Assembly (NCBI GenBank): GCA_903863885.1
Contig: CAIPEB010000415.1
Span: 1-40,229 of the forward strand
Length of the DNA: 40,229 nucleotides
DNA from: an uncultured Planctomycetaceae bacterium
Lineage (GTDB): Bacteria; Planctomycetota; Planctomycetia; Pirellulales; Pirellulaceae
Direction: 5' to 3'
Translations under genes and position numbers: made by a program
The notes under the pieces: model-generated
What the model was told of the DNA's origin: nothing
Database searches by the model: none
The model's input: only the letters and a program-made list of their open reading frames with translations
Shown: in pieces, positions 8,898-17,975 of the stretch
How positions within the stretch are numbered: position 1 is the first letter of the stretch
Layout: every line of letters begins with the position of its first letter

Positions 8898-10452
8898 TCG
8901 CCGCAGAGCGTCCGCAATTATCGTTCTCGCGGTGTTACTGGCCGCGGCACCTCACGATGACGCGCACGCACTCGCGAGTTCGCCGGAGACCGCAGACTCC
9001 GTTACCCGACAACCCGGCATTCGTCCGGACTTCTCGAATACGGTCATTCCGCCCAACATTGCGCCGTTGAACTTCGCGGTCCAGGAACCGGGCACGGCGT
9101 ATCGCGTTCGATTGCGAAGCGAAAAGGGAACGGGCATCGACATCCGATGCAATTCACCATCGGTCACGATTCCGCCTCGCCAGTGGCGGACGCTGCTGGA
9201 ACAGAATCGCGGCGGCCGTCTTAGCATCGAAATCGAGGCGCGCCGGGAAGACGGAACATGGCGTCGATTTGCCCCGATCGAATCCGCAATTGCCCGGGAG
9301 AATATCGACAGTCATCTGGTTTATCGCCTGCTCGGCGCGGTGTTTGTGAACTGGAATCACATCGGTATCTATCAACGCGACCTGGAAACGTACGACGAGC
9401 GCCCGATCCTATGCAACACCTCCTTCGAGAACGGTTGTGTGAATTGCCATGCGTTTGCAAACGGTAATCCGGAGCTGTTTTCACTGCAGGTGCGGCCATC
9501 CAGCATGAAGCCGTTCGCCAGCGGTATGCTCGTCGTCCGTGAAGACAGTGCAGCGAGACTCTCGACGCAATCCAAGGCTCTACCGACGCCGCCCACGTAC
9601 ACTACCTGGCACCCCAGTGGACGCTGGGCGGCTGTCTCTTTGACCCGCTCCGAGCAATTCATGCACAGTGCCGGCGCGGAAACCCGCGAGGTTTACGATC
9701 GGTATTCGGACCTGGCGCTCATCGACACGATGACCGGCGAGATATCGTCGCCGAGCGTCATCGCCGATCCCGGGAAAATCGAGACGTTTCCGGCTTGGTC
9801 CGCCGACGGACGCTGTCTCTATTTCTGCACCGCTCCGATTCGCAAAGAGGCCCCATCGCTTCCGCCATTCGCCGGCAGCGAAACCGTGCGATACGACCTG
9901 ATGCGAATCCCGTTCGATCCCGAGACGCTCGCGTGGGGCAAACTCGAAACGGTTCTGACCGCTGACCGGGCGGGAGGCAGCATCAGTGAACCGCGACCTT
10001 CGCCCGATGGACGTTTTCTCGTGTTTTGCAGGTCCGACCACGGCGCATTTCAAGTGCTCCAGTCCGATTGCGATCTCTATATCATGGACCTAACGCAAAA
10101 AGACGAGTTGCCTTTCAGGCCAATGGCCGCTGCCAACAGCCCGAGGACCGACTCCTGGCACTGCTGGTCCAGAAACTCCCGCTGGCTCGTCTTCAGCAGC
10201 AAGCGGGACAGCGGTCTGTTTGCAAGGCCGTACATTTCGTACATCGACCGCGAGGGACACGAAAGCAAGCCGTTCGTCGTCCCGCAGAAGGACCCGCTGT
10301 TCTACGACTCGTATCTCAAGACCTACAACGTGCCCGAGTTGGTGGAAGGCCCCGTGCGGGTGAGCCAACAGGAACTATCGCGGGCCATTCATGCGGCAGC
10401 CTCGCCCGAGTCTGTCGAAAACCATGCGGCAGATGCCGTCGCTCCCAACTGA
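8890..10452 (+). CDS. Exported PD40 beta-propeller protein with a c-type heme motif
   Basis: A 520-residue protein with a signal peptide (residues 1-29). An N-terminal domain (about 50-135, Ig-like by its strands) is followed by a CVNCH motif at 183-187, the covalent attachment site of a c-type heme. A TolB/PD40-like propeller follows (blade motifs TTWHPSGRW, PAWSADGRCLYF, PRPSPDGRFLVF and CWSRNSRWLVFSSKRD). I recall similar two-domain proteins in Bacteroidota beside DUF6057 genes. The start at 8890 sits inside the end of the upstream gene (8-base overlap) with AGGA before it; an open frame extends back to 8803 but that would replace the signal peptide. The exported location and the heme suggest a periplasmic redox or sensing partner of the membrane protein (inference). 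Confidence 0.8.
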   Translation: MNSRRRASAIIVLAVLLAAAPHDDAHALASSPETADSVTRQPGIRPDFSNTVIPPNIAPLNFAVQEPGTAYRVRLRSEKGTGIDIRCNSPSVTIPPRQWRTLLEQNRGGRLSIEIEARREDGTWRRFAPIESAIARENIDSHLVYRLLGAVFVNWNHIGIYQRDLETYDERPILCNTSFENGCVNCHAFANGNPELFSLQVRPSSMKPFASGMLVVREDSAARLSTQSKALPTPPTYTTWHPSGRWAAVSLTRSEQFMHSAGAETREVYDRYSDLALIDTMTGEISSPSVIADPGKIETFPAWSADGRCLYFCTAPIRKEAPSLPPFAGSETVRYDLMRIPFDPETLAWGKLETVLTADRAGGSISEPRPSPDGRFLVFCRSDHGAFQVLQSDCDLYIMDLTQKDELPFRPMAAANSPRTDSWHCWSRNSRWLVFSSKRDSGLFARPYISYIDREGHESKPFVVPQKDPLFYDSYLKTYNVPELVEGPVRVSQQELSRAIHAAASPESVENHAADAVAPN

Positions 10453-10607
10453 CTCGGACCGGTAAACGAGACCCGAGCCGTTCGCCGGTGGACTGCCAAG
10501 ACGGGCACGTACCCACCCTTGACGGCTTTCGTCCCATCAACGTAGCGAGAGCACTGGCAAGAGAGCCGAATAGCAGCGTTTTGCAGCAAAGTTGCGTGTG
10601 AGTCAAA

Positions 10608-11468
10608 ATGTTCCTGAAATACTGTGTTTACAGTCTAACAACAGTGCTCGTCGCCTCACTTATCGTGGTGAGAATGGCGCTGGATTACGACGCCGCGCCG
10701 AAGCGACCGGTGATCGGGGAAACAACTTCGCGCTGCACAAACGTCGATCACTCCATAACTGATCTGTACATCGGGGGCTTGTACCCAAATCGAGAACACT
10801 TCGCTCCTCAACAATCGTCTTGCAGTTGTAAACAGCTCCCACCCGGACCTCTCTTCATAATGCGAGAATCGGGTACAGGCAAAGAGTACGCCATTGGGTT
10901 TTGCGCAGGCCTGCATTCGTGTGGCATTTCCAAGGGCAAAGCCAGTTCAGAGGTTTCTAACGCCTCAGGAGGTGTGCTGTACGTCTATGTCAGGAGTCGG
11001 CGGGGAGCTTGGCGGTTGGATCATCGGACTTTTGCAGTATTTCAGTTCCTAGGCACAACCGGGACGCGGGTCGTTGCACGGGTGCCCGAAGGCGTGCTGC
11101 AAGGTCTCACGAAAACGCTGCCGAAATGTTGCGGCGGAGGGAACGATCCCGGTCGCATTCTGGCAATCCTCGATGACCTATATGAAGTGCGACGATCAAA
11201 TTCCCCCGCAGCACACGAGTTGCATCGGCGCCTGGTCGTTGCAGCCCTGCAGGATCTGACGACAGCCATCGCACGAGACTGGAACAAGCAGGGCGTGTGG
11301 ACTGACCAAGCGTCATATTCGAGCCCAGCTGACGGATTGCCAGACGTCCCGCCCTCTGCTCCGATACCTCTCCAACATCACGTTACGCAGAAGAGCCCAA
11401 ATTCAGAAGCCGCCCCCGAAGCCGCCCATTCCTCCCATGCCCCCGCCCATGCCGGTGACTTCGGATGA
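10608..11468 (+). CDS. Orphan membrane-anchored Cys-rich hypothetical protein
   Basis: A predicted 286-residue product I do not recognise. Residues 1-22 (MFLKYCVYSLTTVLVASLIV) form a signal peptide or anchor, so the rest would face the periplasm. The mature part is rich in cysteine (CSC near 72, a Cys pair around 99-105, CC near 174), which could form disulfides or bind metal. The last 22 codons overlap, antisense, the Gly/Met-rich tail of the gene ending at 11403, and the C-terminal Ala/His/Ser-rich stretch is probably shaped by that overlap. Base composition is less GC-biased than in the neighbours and the ribosome site is poor. It may be a recently acquired gene or a spurious frame; it follows the heme-propeller gene by 155 bases on the same strand. 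Confidence 0.45.
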   Translation: MFLKYCVYSLTTVLVASLIVVRMALDYDAAPKRPVIGETTSRCTNVDHSITDLYIGGLYPNREHFAPQQSSCSCKQLPPGPLFIMRESGTGKEYAIGFCAGLHSCGISKGKASSEVSNASGGVLYVYVRSRRGAWRLDHRTFAVFQFLGTTGTRVVARVPEGVLQGLTKTLPKCCGGGNDPGRILAILDDLYEVRRSNSPAAHELHRRLVVAALQDLTTAIARDWNKQGVWTDQASYSSPADGLPDVPPSAPIPLQHHVTQKSPNSEAAPEAAHSSHAPAHAGDFG

Positions 11469-13031
11469 TCTAGGGTCACCCAACTCGACGCGTCGAATCA
11501 CCTCTTCGATCGCCTTGTGGGCGGAACGTGTCTGGCGGATGATCAACACGGCCCTTTCGGTAACGATCGACGCGGTCGGCTTTTTTGTATCCGCAGCGGC
11601 ATCCGCCGTCGCGCCGGCGCTCGACAGATCGGGCGTGGACGAGACGAGGAAAATCTCTCCAACTGCCTGCGGATTCGTGCTGCTTTTCCAGGACTCGGAA
11701 GATACCAGTTTCGGCAGTTGTACCAGGAGATCCTCCGCCACCCTCGCGTGGAGGCGGTAGTAAACCGTAGTCACCTCTTTCGAGTCATCCGTCAATGGCT
11801 TTCGTGGTCGAGCAGACCGCAGCGCTGTGCGATACGTCTCGAGCAACTCGAGAATCCGCATCTGAACGCGTTCCTGATGGGTAATTACCAGCGTACCCGG
11901 GTTGGCCGCTTCGATTGTCCCGGGTCCGCCGACAGAATCCCATGAATCGGGTTCAGCCTGCGATGTTAAGGCTTCAATGAGTGCATCCGATTCGGCGCCG
12001 TCACGGCAGAGATCCCGCACGTCGTAAACCGCGATCTTATTCGCCTCGCTATCCTGTTCGGGGCTGGTAATCCACAGGATGCCGTCTCGCAGAATCCACG
12101 TGAGCTTCAGATTCAGCATGATCGCCTGCAGCACGGTCTCGAGTTTCCGATCCGCCAGCTTAAGCGTGATCGGCTCACGTTCGCGGACTCCCGCGGCGCG
12201 CACCGCCTGCAGATCCAGTCGCACATCGACTTTGGCGATCTCGGCCAGCTCCTTGACCGCCGCCTCGAGAGGCACGTCGACGAAATTGACGCTGACATTC
12301 TGCTTCAGTTTCTCGCGCAGCGCCAAATGCTGAACCGGATCGTACACAAACGTCTGGCGAGCGTGGCGGCGCAGTGCGGCGAGCAGCGCGTTCACCTCGA
12401 AATGAATCCGCTGGTTCTGACGCACGAATAACACGTCACCCAGCGAACTCACAACCCCCTCTCCGCCGACCGATTGCCAGCTTTCCGGGGAGACAGTGCC
12501 GGTGATCAGTTCTTCGAGTCGGTCTAGCTTGTATCCGGCGTCGAGCAGATCGCCCACATTGTAGGTCAGAGTATTGGCATGCGACTCGGCGGAATCCCTC
12601 GACGTGATGTGCAGTATGTCGTCTTCGAAGTACCACGCCATTCCGTTAAGACTCAGTCGATTGAGCAACAGGTAAATCGGCGCATCGTCCAGATGATCCG
12701 AAATCCGATCAGCTGCCGAGACGTTGATTTCCCCCAGACCGCTCTTGTCGAGCAGCACGACCAGACCGTGTTTTTCCTGGAGCCATTCGACAACCTCGCG
12801 CAACGACGAGTCCGAAAAATCACAAGTCGCCTTTGCCGCGAGCTTGGCAGGGACAATCGTCGCGGGATCAATACACTTCGGCTCGTCCGCGATCTCGGGC
12901 ACCTTCACCGCTTCGGCCGCCGGCGGCGTTGCCGGCGCCGGCAAAGGGGCCGTTTCCGCCCCGAATGCTGCAAAAGGACTGCAAAGCAACAGCTCAAGAG
13001 CCAACGACGCAGGAACACTCAATCTGCACAT
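11403..13031 (-). CDS. Exported STN/secretin-N-like tandem-repeat protein with Gly/Met tail
   Basis: A 542-residue exported protein. The start at 13031 has an ideal Shine-Dalgarno (AAGGAG, 7 bases), and residues 1-25 are a signal peptide. After a Pro/Ala linker come repeated modules. An STN-like unit at about 70-145 (DSSLREVVEWLQEKHGLVV) is followed by a unit at 155-225 containing YNVGDLL and SWQSVGG. A second STN-like unit at 248-325 precedes the matching YDVRDL / SWDSVGG unit at 335-400. A degenerate third unit (SSESWKSS, then LIIRQTRSAHKAIEEVI) lies at 420-515. The C-terminus is a Gly/Met repeat (GMGGGMGGMGG). STN and secretin-N domains serve in secretin channels and TonB-linked signalling, but no secretin channel domain is present, so a periplasmic binding or scaffolding role is inferred. 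Confidence 0.75.
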   Translation of the reverse strand: MCRLSVPASLALELLLCSPFAAFGAETAPLPAPATPPAAEAVKVPEIADEPKCIDPATIVPAKLAAKATCDFSDSSLREVVEWLQEKHGLVVLLDKSGLGEINVSAADRISDHLDDAPIYLLLNRLSLNGMAWYFEDDILHITSRDSAESHANTLTYNVGDLLDAGYKLDRLEELITGTVSPESWQSVGGEGVVSSLGDVLFVRQNQRIHFEVNALLAALRRHARQTFVYDPVQHLALREKLKQNVSVNFVDVPLEAAVKELAEIAKVDVRLDLQAVRAAGVREREPITLKLADRKLETVLQAIMLNLKLTWILRDGILWITSPEQDSEANKIAVYDVRDLCRDGAESDALIEALTSQAEPDSWDSVGGPGTIEAANPGTLVITHQERVQMRILELLETYRTALRSARPRKPLTDDSKEVTTVYYRLHARVAEDLLVQLPKLVSSESWKSSTNPQAVGEIFLVSSTPDLSSAGATADAAADTKKPTASIVTERAVLIIRQTRSAHKAIEEVIRRVELGDPRSSEVTGMGGGMGGMGGFGGGF

Positions 13032-13347
13032 GACGAACTCCTTGACCGGAGGACCCGTTGCCCCGCTGGCCCGCCTTGCGATGCGAGAGCCGGAACATGC
13101 CGGATCTTTCTTCGCACCCTTCAAACTCGATTCTAAACAGCGGAAGGGGCGCACTCAAACCAGCAGCTCCTCGATTCACGGATCGGCTCGGCACCAACGG
13201 CTGCCTGCGGACTTTCACCCGCGCGCCTTGGGTTGTACTCGAGGTTCCTGTCCGGTCGAATACTGGACGAATCGAGGCAAAACGCGGGACGACTGCTCCG
13301 CGATCCCTCGACCTGCGTGGACCTTACAACGACTGAGAGGAGCGAAT
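13032..13347. other. 316-bp divergent spacer
   Basis: This lies between the STN-repeat gene (minus) and the VOC gene (plus). I see no gene, repeat or RNA in it. An open frame from the left runs through it into the VOC gene but has no protein features. It must hold two promoters, which I cannot place. Confidence 0.3.
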
Positions 13348-13770
13348 ATGGCTGGTACCGAGATCACACCTTACCTGTTCTTTTCGGGGCGATGCGAAGA
13401 AGCGATCGAGTTCTACCGCAAAGGACTCGGCGCCGAGGTCGAATTCCTCATGTATCACAAGCAGAGCCCCACTCCGCACGCGGTTCCGCTCCAACCGGGT
13501 TTTGAAGACAAAGTCATGCACGTGTCCTTGCGCATCGGAGGCGCGCTGCTCATGGCGTCGGATGGCTGTGACGACAAGTCGCATTTCGACGGGTTCCGGA
13601 TCGGACTCTCCTTGCCCACCATCGCCGACGCTCACCGTGCCTTCGACGCGCTGGCCGACGGGGGGACGATCCAGATGCCGCTGGCCGAGACATTCCATTC
13701 GCCCTGCTTCGGCATGGTCACCGACCGCTTCGGCGTCGGCTGGATGATTTCTGGCGAGAATAAGCAATAG
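13348..13770 (+). CDS. VOC superfamily protein, PhnB-like
   Basis: A 140-residue cytoplasmic protein of the vicinal oxygen chelate fold, of the PhnB/3-demethylubiquinone-methyltransferase-like group. The start is fixed by AGAGGAG 6 bases before the ATG at 13348. Family features are the opening PYLFFSGRCEEAIEFYRKGLG, the strand MHVSLRIGGALLMASDG, and the closing FGMVTDRFGVGWMI. The usual metal ligands of glyoxalases are not all obvious, as is normal for PhnB-like members, whose exact function is mostly unknown. It is a single-gene unit; the stop codon is directly followed by a 7-bp tandem repeat. Confidence 0.85.
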   Translation: MAGTEITPYLFFSGRCEEAIEFYRKGLGAEVEFLMYHKQSPTPHAVPLQPGFEDKVMHVSLRIGGALLMASDGCDDKSHFDGFRIGLSLPTIADAHRAFDALADGGTIQMPLAETFHSPCFGMVTDRFGVGWMISGENKQ

Positions 13771-13852
13771 CCGGTGGCCGGTAGCCGGTGATGGTATTCG
13801 CCGGCGCACAATATATTTCTTGTCCGTGTTGATCCGTGCCCATCTGTGGCCT
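13771..13852. repeat. Short tandem repeats between the VOC and LamG genes
   Basis: Two repeats lie here. Directly after the VOC stop, a 7-base unit (CCGGTRG) is repeated nearly three times at 13771-13790. At 13823-13852 a degenerate 10-base unit is repeated three times (TCCGTGTTGA, TCCGTGCCCA, TCTGTGGCCT). A related sequence is found at 21665-21692. Such short phrases look like remnants of dispersed intergenic repeats; their role is unknown. Confidence 0.55.
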
Positions 13853-13874
13853 CCTCTGCCTGAGCGAACGTGAA

Positions 13875-16800
13875 ATGAGAACTCTGACTTATCTCCTCGC
13901 CGTCGCGTGTATCGTGAGCGTCTCAACAGCGAATGCGGCCTCACCGGATCCGACATCACCGTTCACACCCGACGAGCACACGCTGCTGCTGTACCATTTC
14001 GATGAAGGCCAGGGCGCGGTCGCCAAGGACTCCAGCGGGCACGGTTACGACGGCGAAGTCCGCGGAGCCCAATGGGTGGAAGGGCGATTCGGCAAGGCGC
14101 TGCGTTTCGACGGCGAGGATGACTGCGTTTTTCGCAAGACGACCGAGGCGCTGAAGGGCTGGAAACAACTTACGGTCGAATGCTGGTTCAGGCAGGACAA
14201 TCCGCAGGGAAGACAGTTCCTCGTCGGACACGATGTCAATTTCCATTTCGATCTCGGCGATGGAGCGAGCACTTCGCTCTCGCTCTACAACCAGGGCGGA
14301 AGCGTTCCGAACGCGGAAGGTCACCCGCACCAGCAGATCGGCGCCGGAACGGGCACAATCCGCAGCGGCAGGTGGCATCATCTGGCAGCCGTTTTTGATT
14401 CGACGCATGTCAGCTTCTTTCTCGACGGAGTCCTCAAAGCAAGAAACCCCGGCGGCAGAGACTTCGTGCTGGGCGTGCCGTCGCGAGGACTCTGGGTCGG
14501 CAGCTACGTCGGGAACGACTACTGGTTCAACGGCGCGATCGACGAAGTCCGCGTGTCGGACAATGTGCGTTACGATCCCGAAAAAAGGCTGCAAGTGGGA
14601 CAGGCCGCGTTTGAAATGCCGCGCAAGGTTGTTCTTCCGAAAGCCGTGCGGGCGCCGACAGGCACCGGCAAAGCTCGCTTGAGCATTCGGCTCAAGGTGC
14701 TCGACGCCGGCAGTGCATCGGGCTGGGTTTACTTGAAATCGCCCGGCAAGAAGGCAGCAATCGTCGGCCAATACACCGTGGCAGGAGGCGTCAACCAGGC
14801 CGAATCAAAACTCGACTACGACGTCTCCGACGAATGGCTCGGCGACGGCACATACGTCGTTGGCCTCGAACCGACGGGCGGAAGTTACATCGCCGTGACC
14901 GAAGCGGCGCTGGCTTCCGGCGACAAGACCGTGGCACATTGGTCGGGCGCGATTCGCTCGCGCCGCACGTTCGAGCCGCCGATCCTTGTGCCGCTTTGTG
15001 CGGGACCACCGGCCTCCGGCGATACAGGCAGGATCCTGCTGTCGCCGCTCACGGCAGACCGCACAGCAGGCGACCTCGACATCAATGCGGGCGAGTCCGG
15101 AGACCCGCCGTCCGTTTTCGGCGAGGGGTTTGTCGAGTATTGGATTCAGGTTCCGAAGAAGCAGACTTACCGTTTCCTTCTGCGTTACGCCTCGCCCGGA
15201 ATTCGTCCGTGCGATCTGGTGATCGATGGGAATGATCTGCATCCGTATCAGATGGCCGCGCGGAATCCGTCACTGAGCCCCGCGCTGCGCGACGCGTTCT
15301 GGGAGTATCAAGGTTCGGCCACGCTCGACGCGGGCCTGCATTGGATTCGAATTCAGGATGTGCTGCCGGCAATCGTTGCACTGCGATTAGAACCCGCGCC
15401 CGACACGGGACTTGCAGTAATTCCCTGGCAGCGTTTTCCGGTGCCGCAATCGGATTTCCTGGGTGAAGGCGGACCGTGGCAGGTCCAGGACCAGTTCGGG
15501 CAGCCGCGCAACGTGACGGCAGCCGTGGAGAAACTCGCGGAGCCGACTCTCAAGTTCGCCGCTGAGTTCTGCAATGTCGATGTCAACGAACTGTTCGCCG
15601 GCGACTGCGTGCGGCTGACGCGATCGGGATCTTGGGACCTCGAACCGTTCGGACGTCTTCGTTTTCGCTTTGAAGGCCAGGGGACGGGACACGTCGTTTC
15701 ACTCCGGGCTGTTGACATTAAGAACGATGAAAAACTGCTCTGGCGGGCCAGAGACTCCAAAGCCGGAACACGAGAAATCCAGGCGACATTTTCGTTCGAG
15801 GGAAACGACGTTTTCGACCCTGGCCACGTCGTCGCGATCTGCCTGGATCTCGACGAAGGAAACGTGACTGCCGATCGGATCAACCGTTTCTCAGGATCGC
15901 TGGCCGGCATGGCGTTCGATCGGCGCGACATCATCGAATCGCCGAAAGACTACGCAGCAGAACTGGCCCAGGCGCGGCAGGCAATCGAACAGTCGTCCAA
16001 GGCTCTGCCCGCCAAGTGCGAACCGTTGACCGCGACCGGATTCCGGCCTTGGCCCAAGCCGGTTGTGCCCGAGGAACATCCGCTGTTCGCAAGGAGCGAT
16101 CCGAAGCCGGTCACTCGGCGGACGCTCGGCTACGAACTGCATTGCACCGGCGCTCGCGATGTTACGGCGGCTGCGCTGGATCAATTCCACAGCACCTACG
16201 ATTTCGGCGACGTGTGCTGGCCGCATATCGGCATCTGCCCGCAGCGGCCGAACTATTCGAAGGAAGACGACTACCGGGCCGCGCTTAGAGAGATGGAGAA
16301 ACGCCTCGAGGACGTGCGGTCGCGGGGCCTGCTGCTGTTTGATATCTGGGGCTATGTGCCGTTCGATCCGCAGTACCCGTCGAGGATCAATGCCGACCAC
16401 CACGAGATCCTGATGCGTGTCATGGGCGACAAGTTCCTCGGCTACGACAACGGTGAGCAGGACGGACGCTATATCGGATCGTTTGCGTCGGCGGGCAAGC
16501 ACACCAATCGACGAGAAGGCTGGGAAGACTTCGTTCGCTGGGACGAACACGTCTGCGGCGAGAGCGGCAACTACATGAACGCCACCGGCTCGCTGAATTT
16601 CTCCCACTACTACGGTGAGCGGCAGTGCAGGCTCCTGGGACTGGAAACCGCGCAGGGTCTCCCAAGCGACACGCTGATGTTCGCTTTTCTGCGCGGAGCG
16701 GGCAAGCAGTACGGACGACTGCTGACCCAGGCCACCTCGATCTGGAACCGCTTCGGCTACAACATGTACCATGGCCGCAAGACGGACGGCGCCAACGGAT

Positions 16801-17975
16801 ACGGTTACGGCCCCAACAAGGGCTGCTCGCTGAGCCTCCATAAACGGCTCTTTTTCTCGAGCTATCTCGGCGGACACAGCATTGCGGGAACCGAGACATC
16901 GCAGTTTACCGGCGATCAACTGCCCGATGGCAAGCCGGAGCTGAGCCCCCTTGGCAAGCAGCATCTCGAGCTGCGCGACTGGTTCCGCAAGCATCCCGAC
17001 CGAGGCGTGATGCACACTCCGGTTGCGCTGATGCTCGACTTCTACAACGGCTGGAACATGCCGCGACATCTTTATCGCGGCGACACGTACAAGATCTGGG
17101 GCAAGTTCCCGTACGAGAAGCAAGACTACCTGGCCGACGGACTCTTCCGCCTGATCTGGCCCGGATACGAGGACTGCAGCTATCTGCGCAACGAACGAGG
17201 TTTTCTTACTCCGACGCCTTACGGCGATATCTTCGACGTGATCACCAACCGCTGCCACCCGAGCGTGCTCAAGCAGTACAGTTGCGTGATGCTCTTGGGC
17301 AATGTCGAAATGACATCCGACGTCGTCAACAACCTGACCGAATTCGTGAGCAGCGGCGGGGATCTCGTGGTCGATGCGCGCAGCGCCGTCAAGTTACCGG
17401 GGCAGTTCTCCGCGCTGAAATTCGGAAAGTCCGCAACGGGCTGCATGAGCCTGGTTTGCTCCAGCGGAGCGAGAATCGACGAACAGCCTTACACCTACAC
17501 GGTCGCCGAAACGACCGGTGCCGTGCCGCTGCTGATCAACGAACAGGGCCATCCGCTGATCGCCGTGAACCGAATCGGGCGAGGCCGCGTGATTGTCGGG
17601 ACCGTCGACGAGTGGATGACCGACCCGGTGAAATACCGGTCGCAGGAGATCGTCAACATGGAGCCGCCGTACCTTCTGCTCAACGGCATCCGCGCGATTC
17701 TGGGCGGCTACTTCGATTCGTTCAATCCCGTCGAGGTACAACCGGCGGGCCTGGGAATTACCACCTGCTGTTTCGACGGCGACCCGAAGCACCTGCTGGT
17801 CGGCCTGATGAACCACGACCTGATGGCGAACTGGAAGGGGTCAGTCCGTATCCGCGTGGGAGACATTGCGTCGGTCACCGAACTCTGGCGAGGCACCGCC
17901 GTTTCGTCGACAAGCCCGTGCGACCTCGCGATCTCGGCCGGCGACGTTGCGATCCTCGACGTGCGACTGAAGTGA
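13875..17975 (+). CDS. Very large exported LamG plus TIM-barrel-like protein, putative glycoside hydrolase
   Basis: A 1366-residue protein with a signal peptide (residues 1-21, ending ANAAS). A LamG/concanavalin-like jelly-roll fills about 35-235 (YHFDEGQG, ALRFDGEDD, WHHLAAVFD, IDEVRVSD). Several beta-sandwich, carbohydrate-module-like stretches follow to about residue 690. A central region at about 745-1100 looks like a TIM-barrel glycosidase (TLGYELHC, LLLFDIWGYVPFDP at about 818-832, FLGYDNGEQDGRYIGS at about 853-868). Near 1135-1190 a segment (LLGNVEMTSDVVNNLTEF, SSGGDLVVDAR) resembles the Rossmann-like trimerisation domain of GH42-type enzymes, and a C-terminal beta domain ends the protein. 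The barrel matches no GH family I can name. The start at 13875 is set by the signal peptide; the ribosome site is weak. Asp and Glu residues in the DIWG and DNGEQD motifs are candidate catalytic groups. Confidence 0.7.
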   Translation: MRTLTYLLAVACIVSVSTANAASPDPTSPFTPDEHTLLLYHFDEGQGAVAKDSSGHGYDGEVRGAQWVEGRFGKALRFDGEDDCVFRKTTEALKGWKQLTVECWFRQDNPQGRQFLVGHDVNFHFDLGDGASTSLSLYNQGGSVPNAEGHPHQQIGAGTGTIRSGRWHHLAAVFDSTHVSFFLDGVLKARNPGGRDFVLGVPSRGLWVGSYVGNDYWFNGAIDEVRVSDNVRYDPEKRLQVGQAAFEMPRKVVLPKAVRAPTGTGKARLSIRLKVLDAGSASGWVYLKSPGKKAAIVGQYTVAGGVNQAESKLDYDVSDEWLGDGTYVVGLEPTGGSYIAVTEAALASGDKTVAHWSGAIRSRRTFEPPILVPLCAGPPASGDTGRILLSPLTADRTAGDLDINAGESGDPPSVFGEGFVEYWIQVPKKQTYRFLLRYASPGIRPCDLVIDGNDLHPYQMAARNPSLSPALRDAFWEYQGSATLDAGLHWIRIQDVLPAIVALRLEPAPDTGLAVIPWQRFPVPQSDFLGEGGPWQVQDQFGQPRNVTAAVEKLAEPTLKFAAEFCNVDVNELFAGDCVRLTRSGSWDLEPFGRLRFRFEGQGTGHVVSLRAVDIKNDEKLLWRARDSKAGTREIQATFSFEGNDVFDPGHVVAICLDLDEGNVTADRINRFSGSLAGMAFDRRDIIESPKDYAAELAQARQAIEQSSKALPAKCEPLTATGFRPWPKPVVPEEHPLFARSDPKPVTRRTLGYELHCTGARDVTAAALDQFHSTYDFGDVCWPHIGICPQRPNYSKEDDYRAALREMEKRLEDVRSRGLLLFDIWGYVPFDPQYPSRINADHHEILMRVMGDKFLGYDNGEQDGRYIGSFASAGKHTNRREGWEDFVRWDEHVCGESGNYMNATGSLNFSHYYGERQCRLLGLETAQGLPSDTLMFAFLRGAGKQYGRLLTQATSIWNRFGYNMYHGRKTDGANGYGYGPNKGCSLSLHKRLFFSSYLGGHSIAGTETSQFTGDQLPDGKPELSPLGKQHLELRDWFRKHPDRGVMHTPVALMLDFYNGWNMPRHLYRGDTYKIWGKFPYEKQDYLADGLFRLIWPGYEDCSYLRNERGFLTPTPYGDIFDVITNRCHPSVLKQYSCVMLLGNVEMTSDVVNNLTEFVSSGGDLVVDARSAVKLPGQFSALKFGKSATGCMSLVCSSGARIDEQPYTYTVAETTGAVPLLINEQGHPLIAVNRIGRGRVIVGTVDEWMTDPVKYRSQEIVNMEPPYLLLNGIRAILGGYFDSFNPVEVQPAGLGITTCCFDGDPKHLLVGLMNHDLMANWKGSVRIRVGDIASVTELWRGTAVSSTSPCDLAISAGDVAILDVRLK

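Noticed and set aside
12724-13347. Upstream extension of the VOC gene frame
   Set aside because: It overlaps the STN-repeat gene antisense; a strong Shine-Dalgarno at the ATG at 13348 sets the real start.
15891-17258. Minus-strand frame of 455 codons
   Set aside because: It is antisense to the TIM-barrel part of the large LamG protein and has no recognisable domain.
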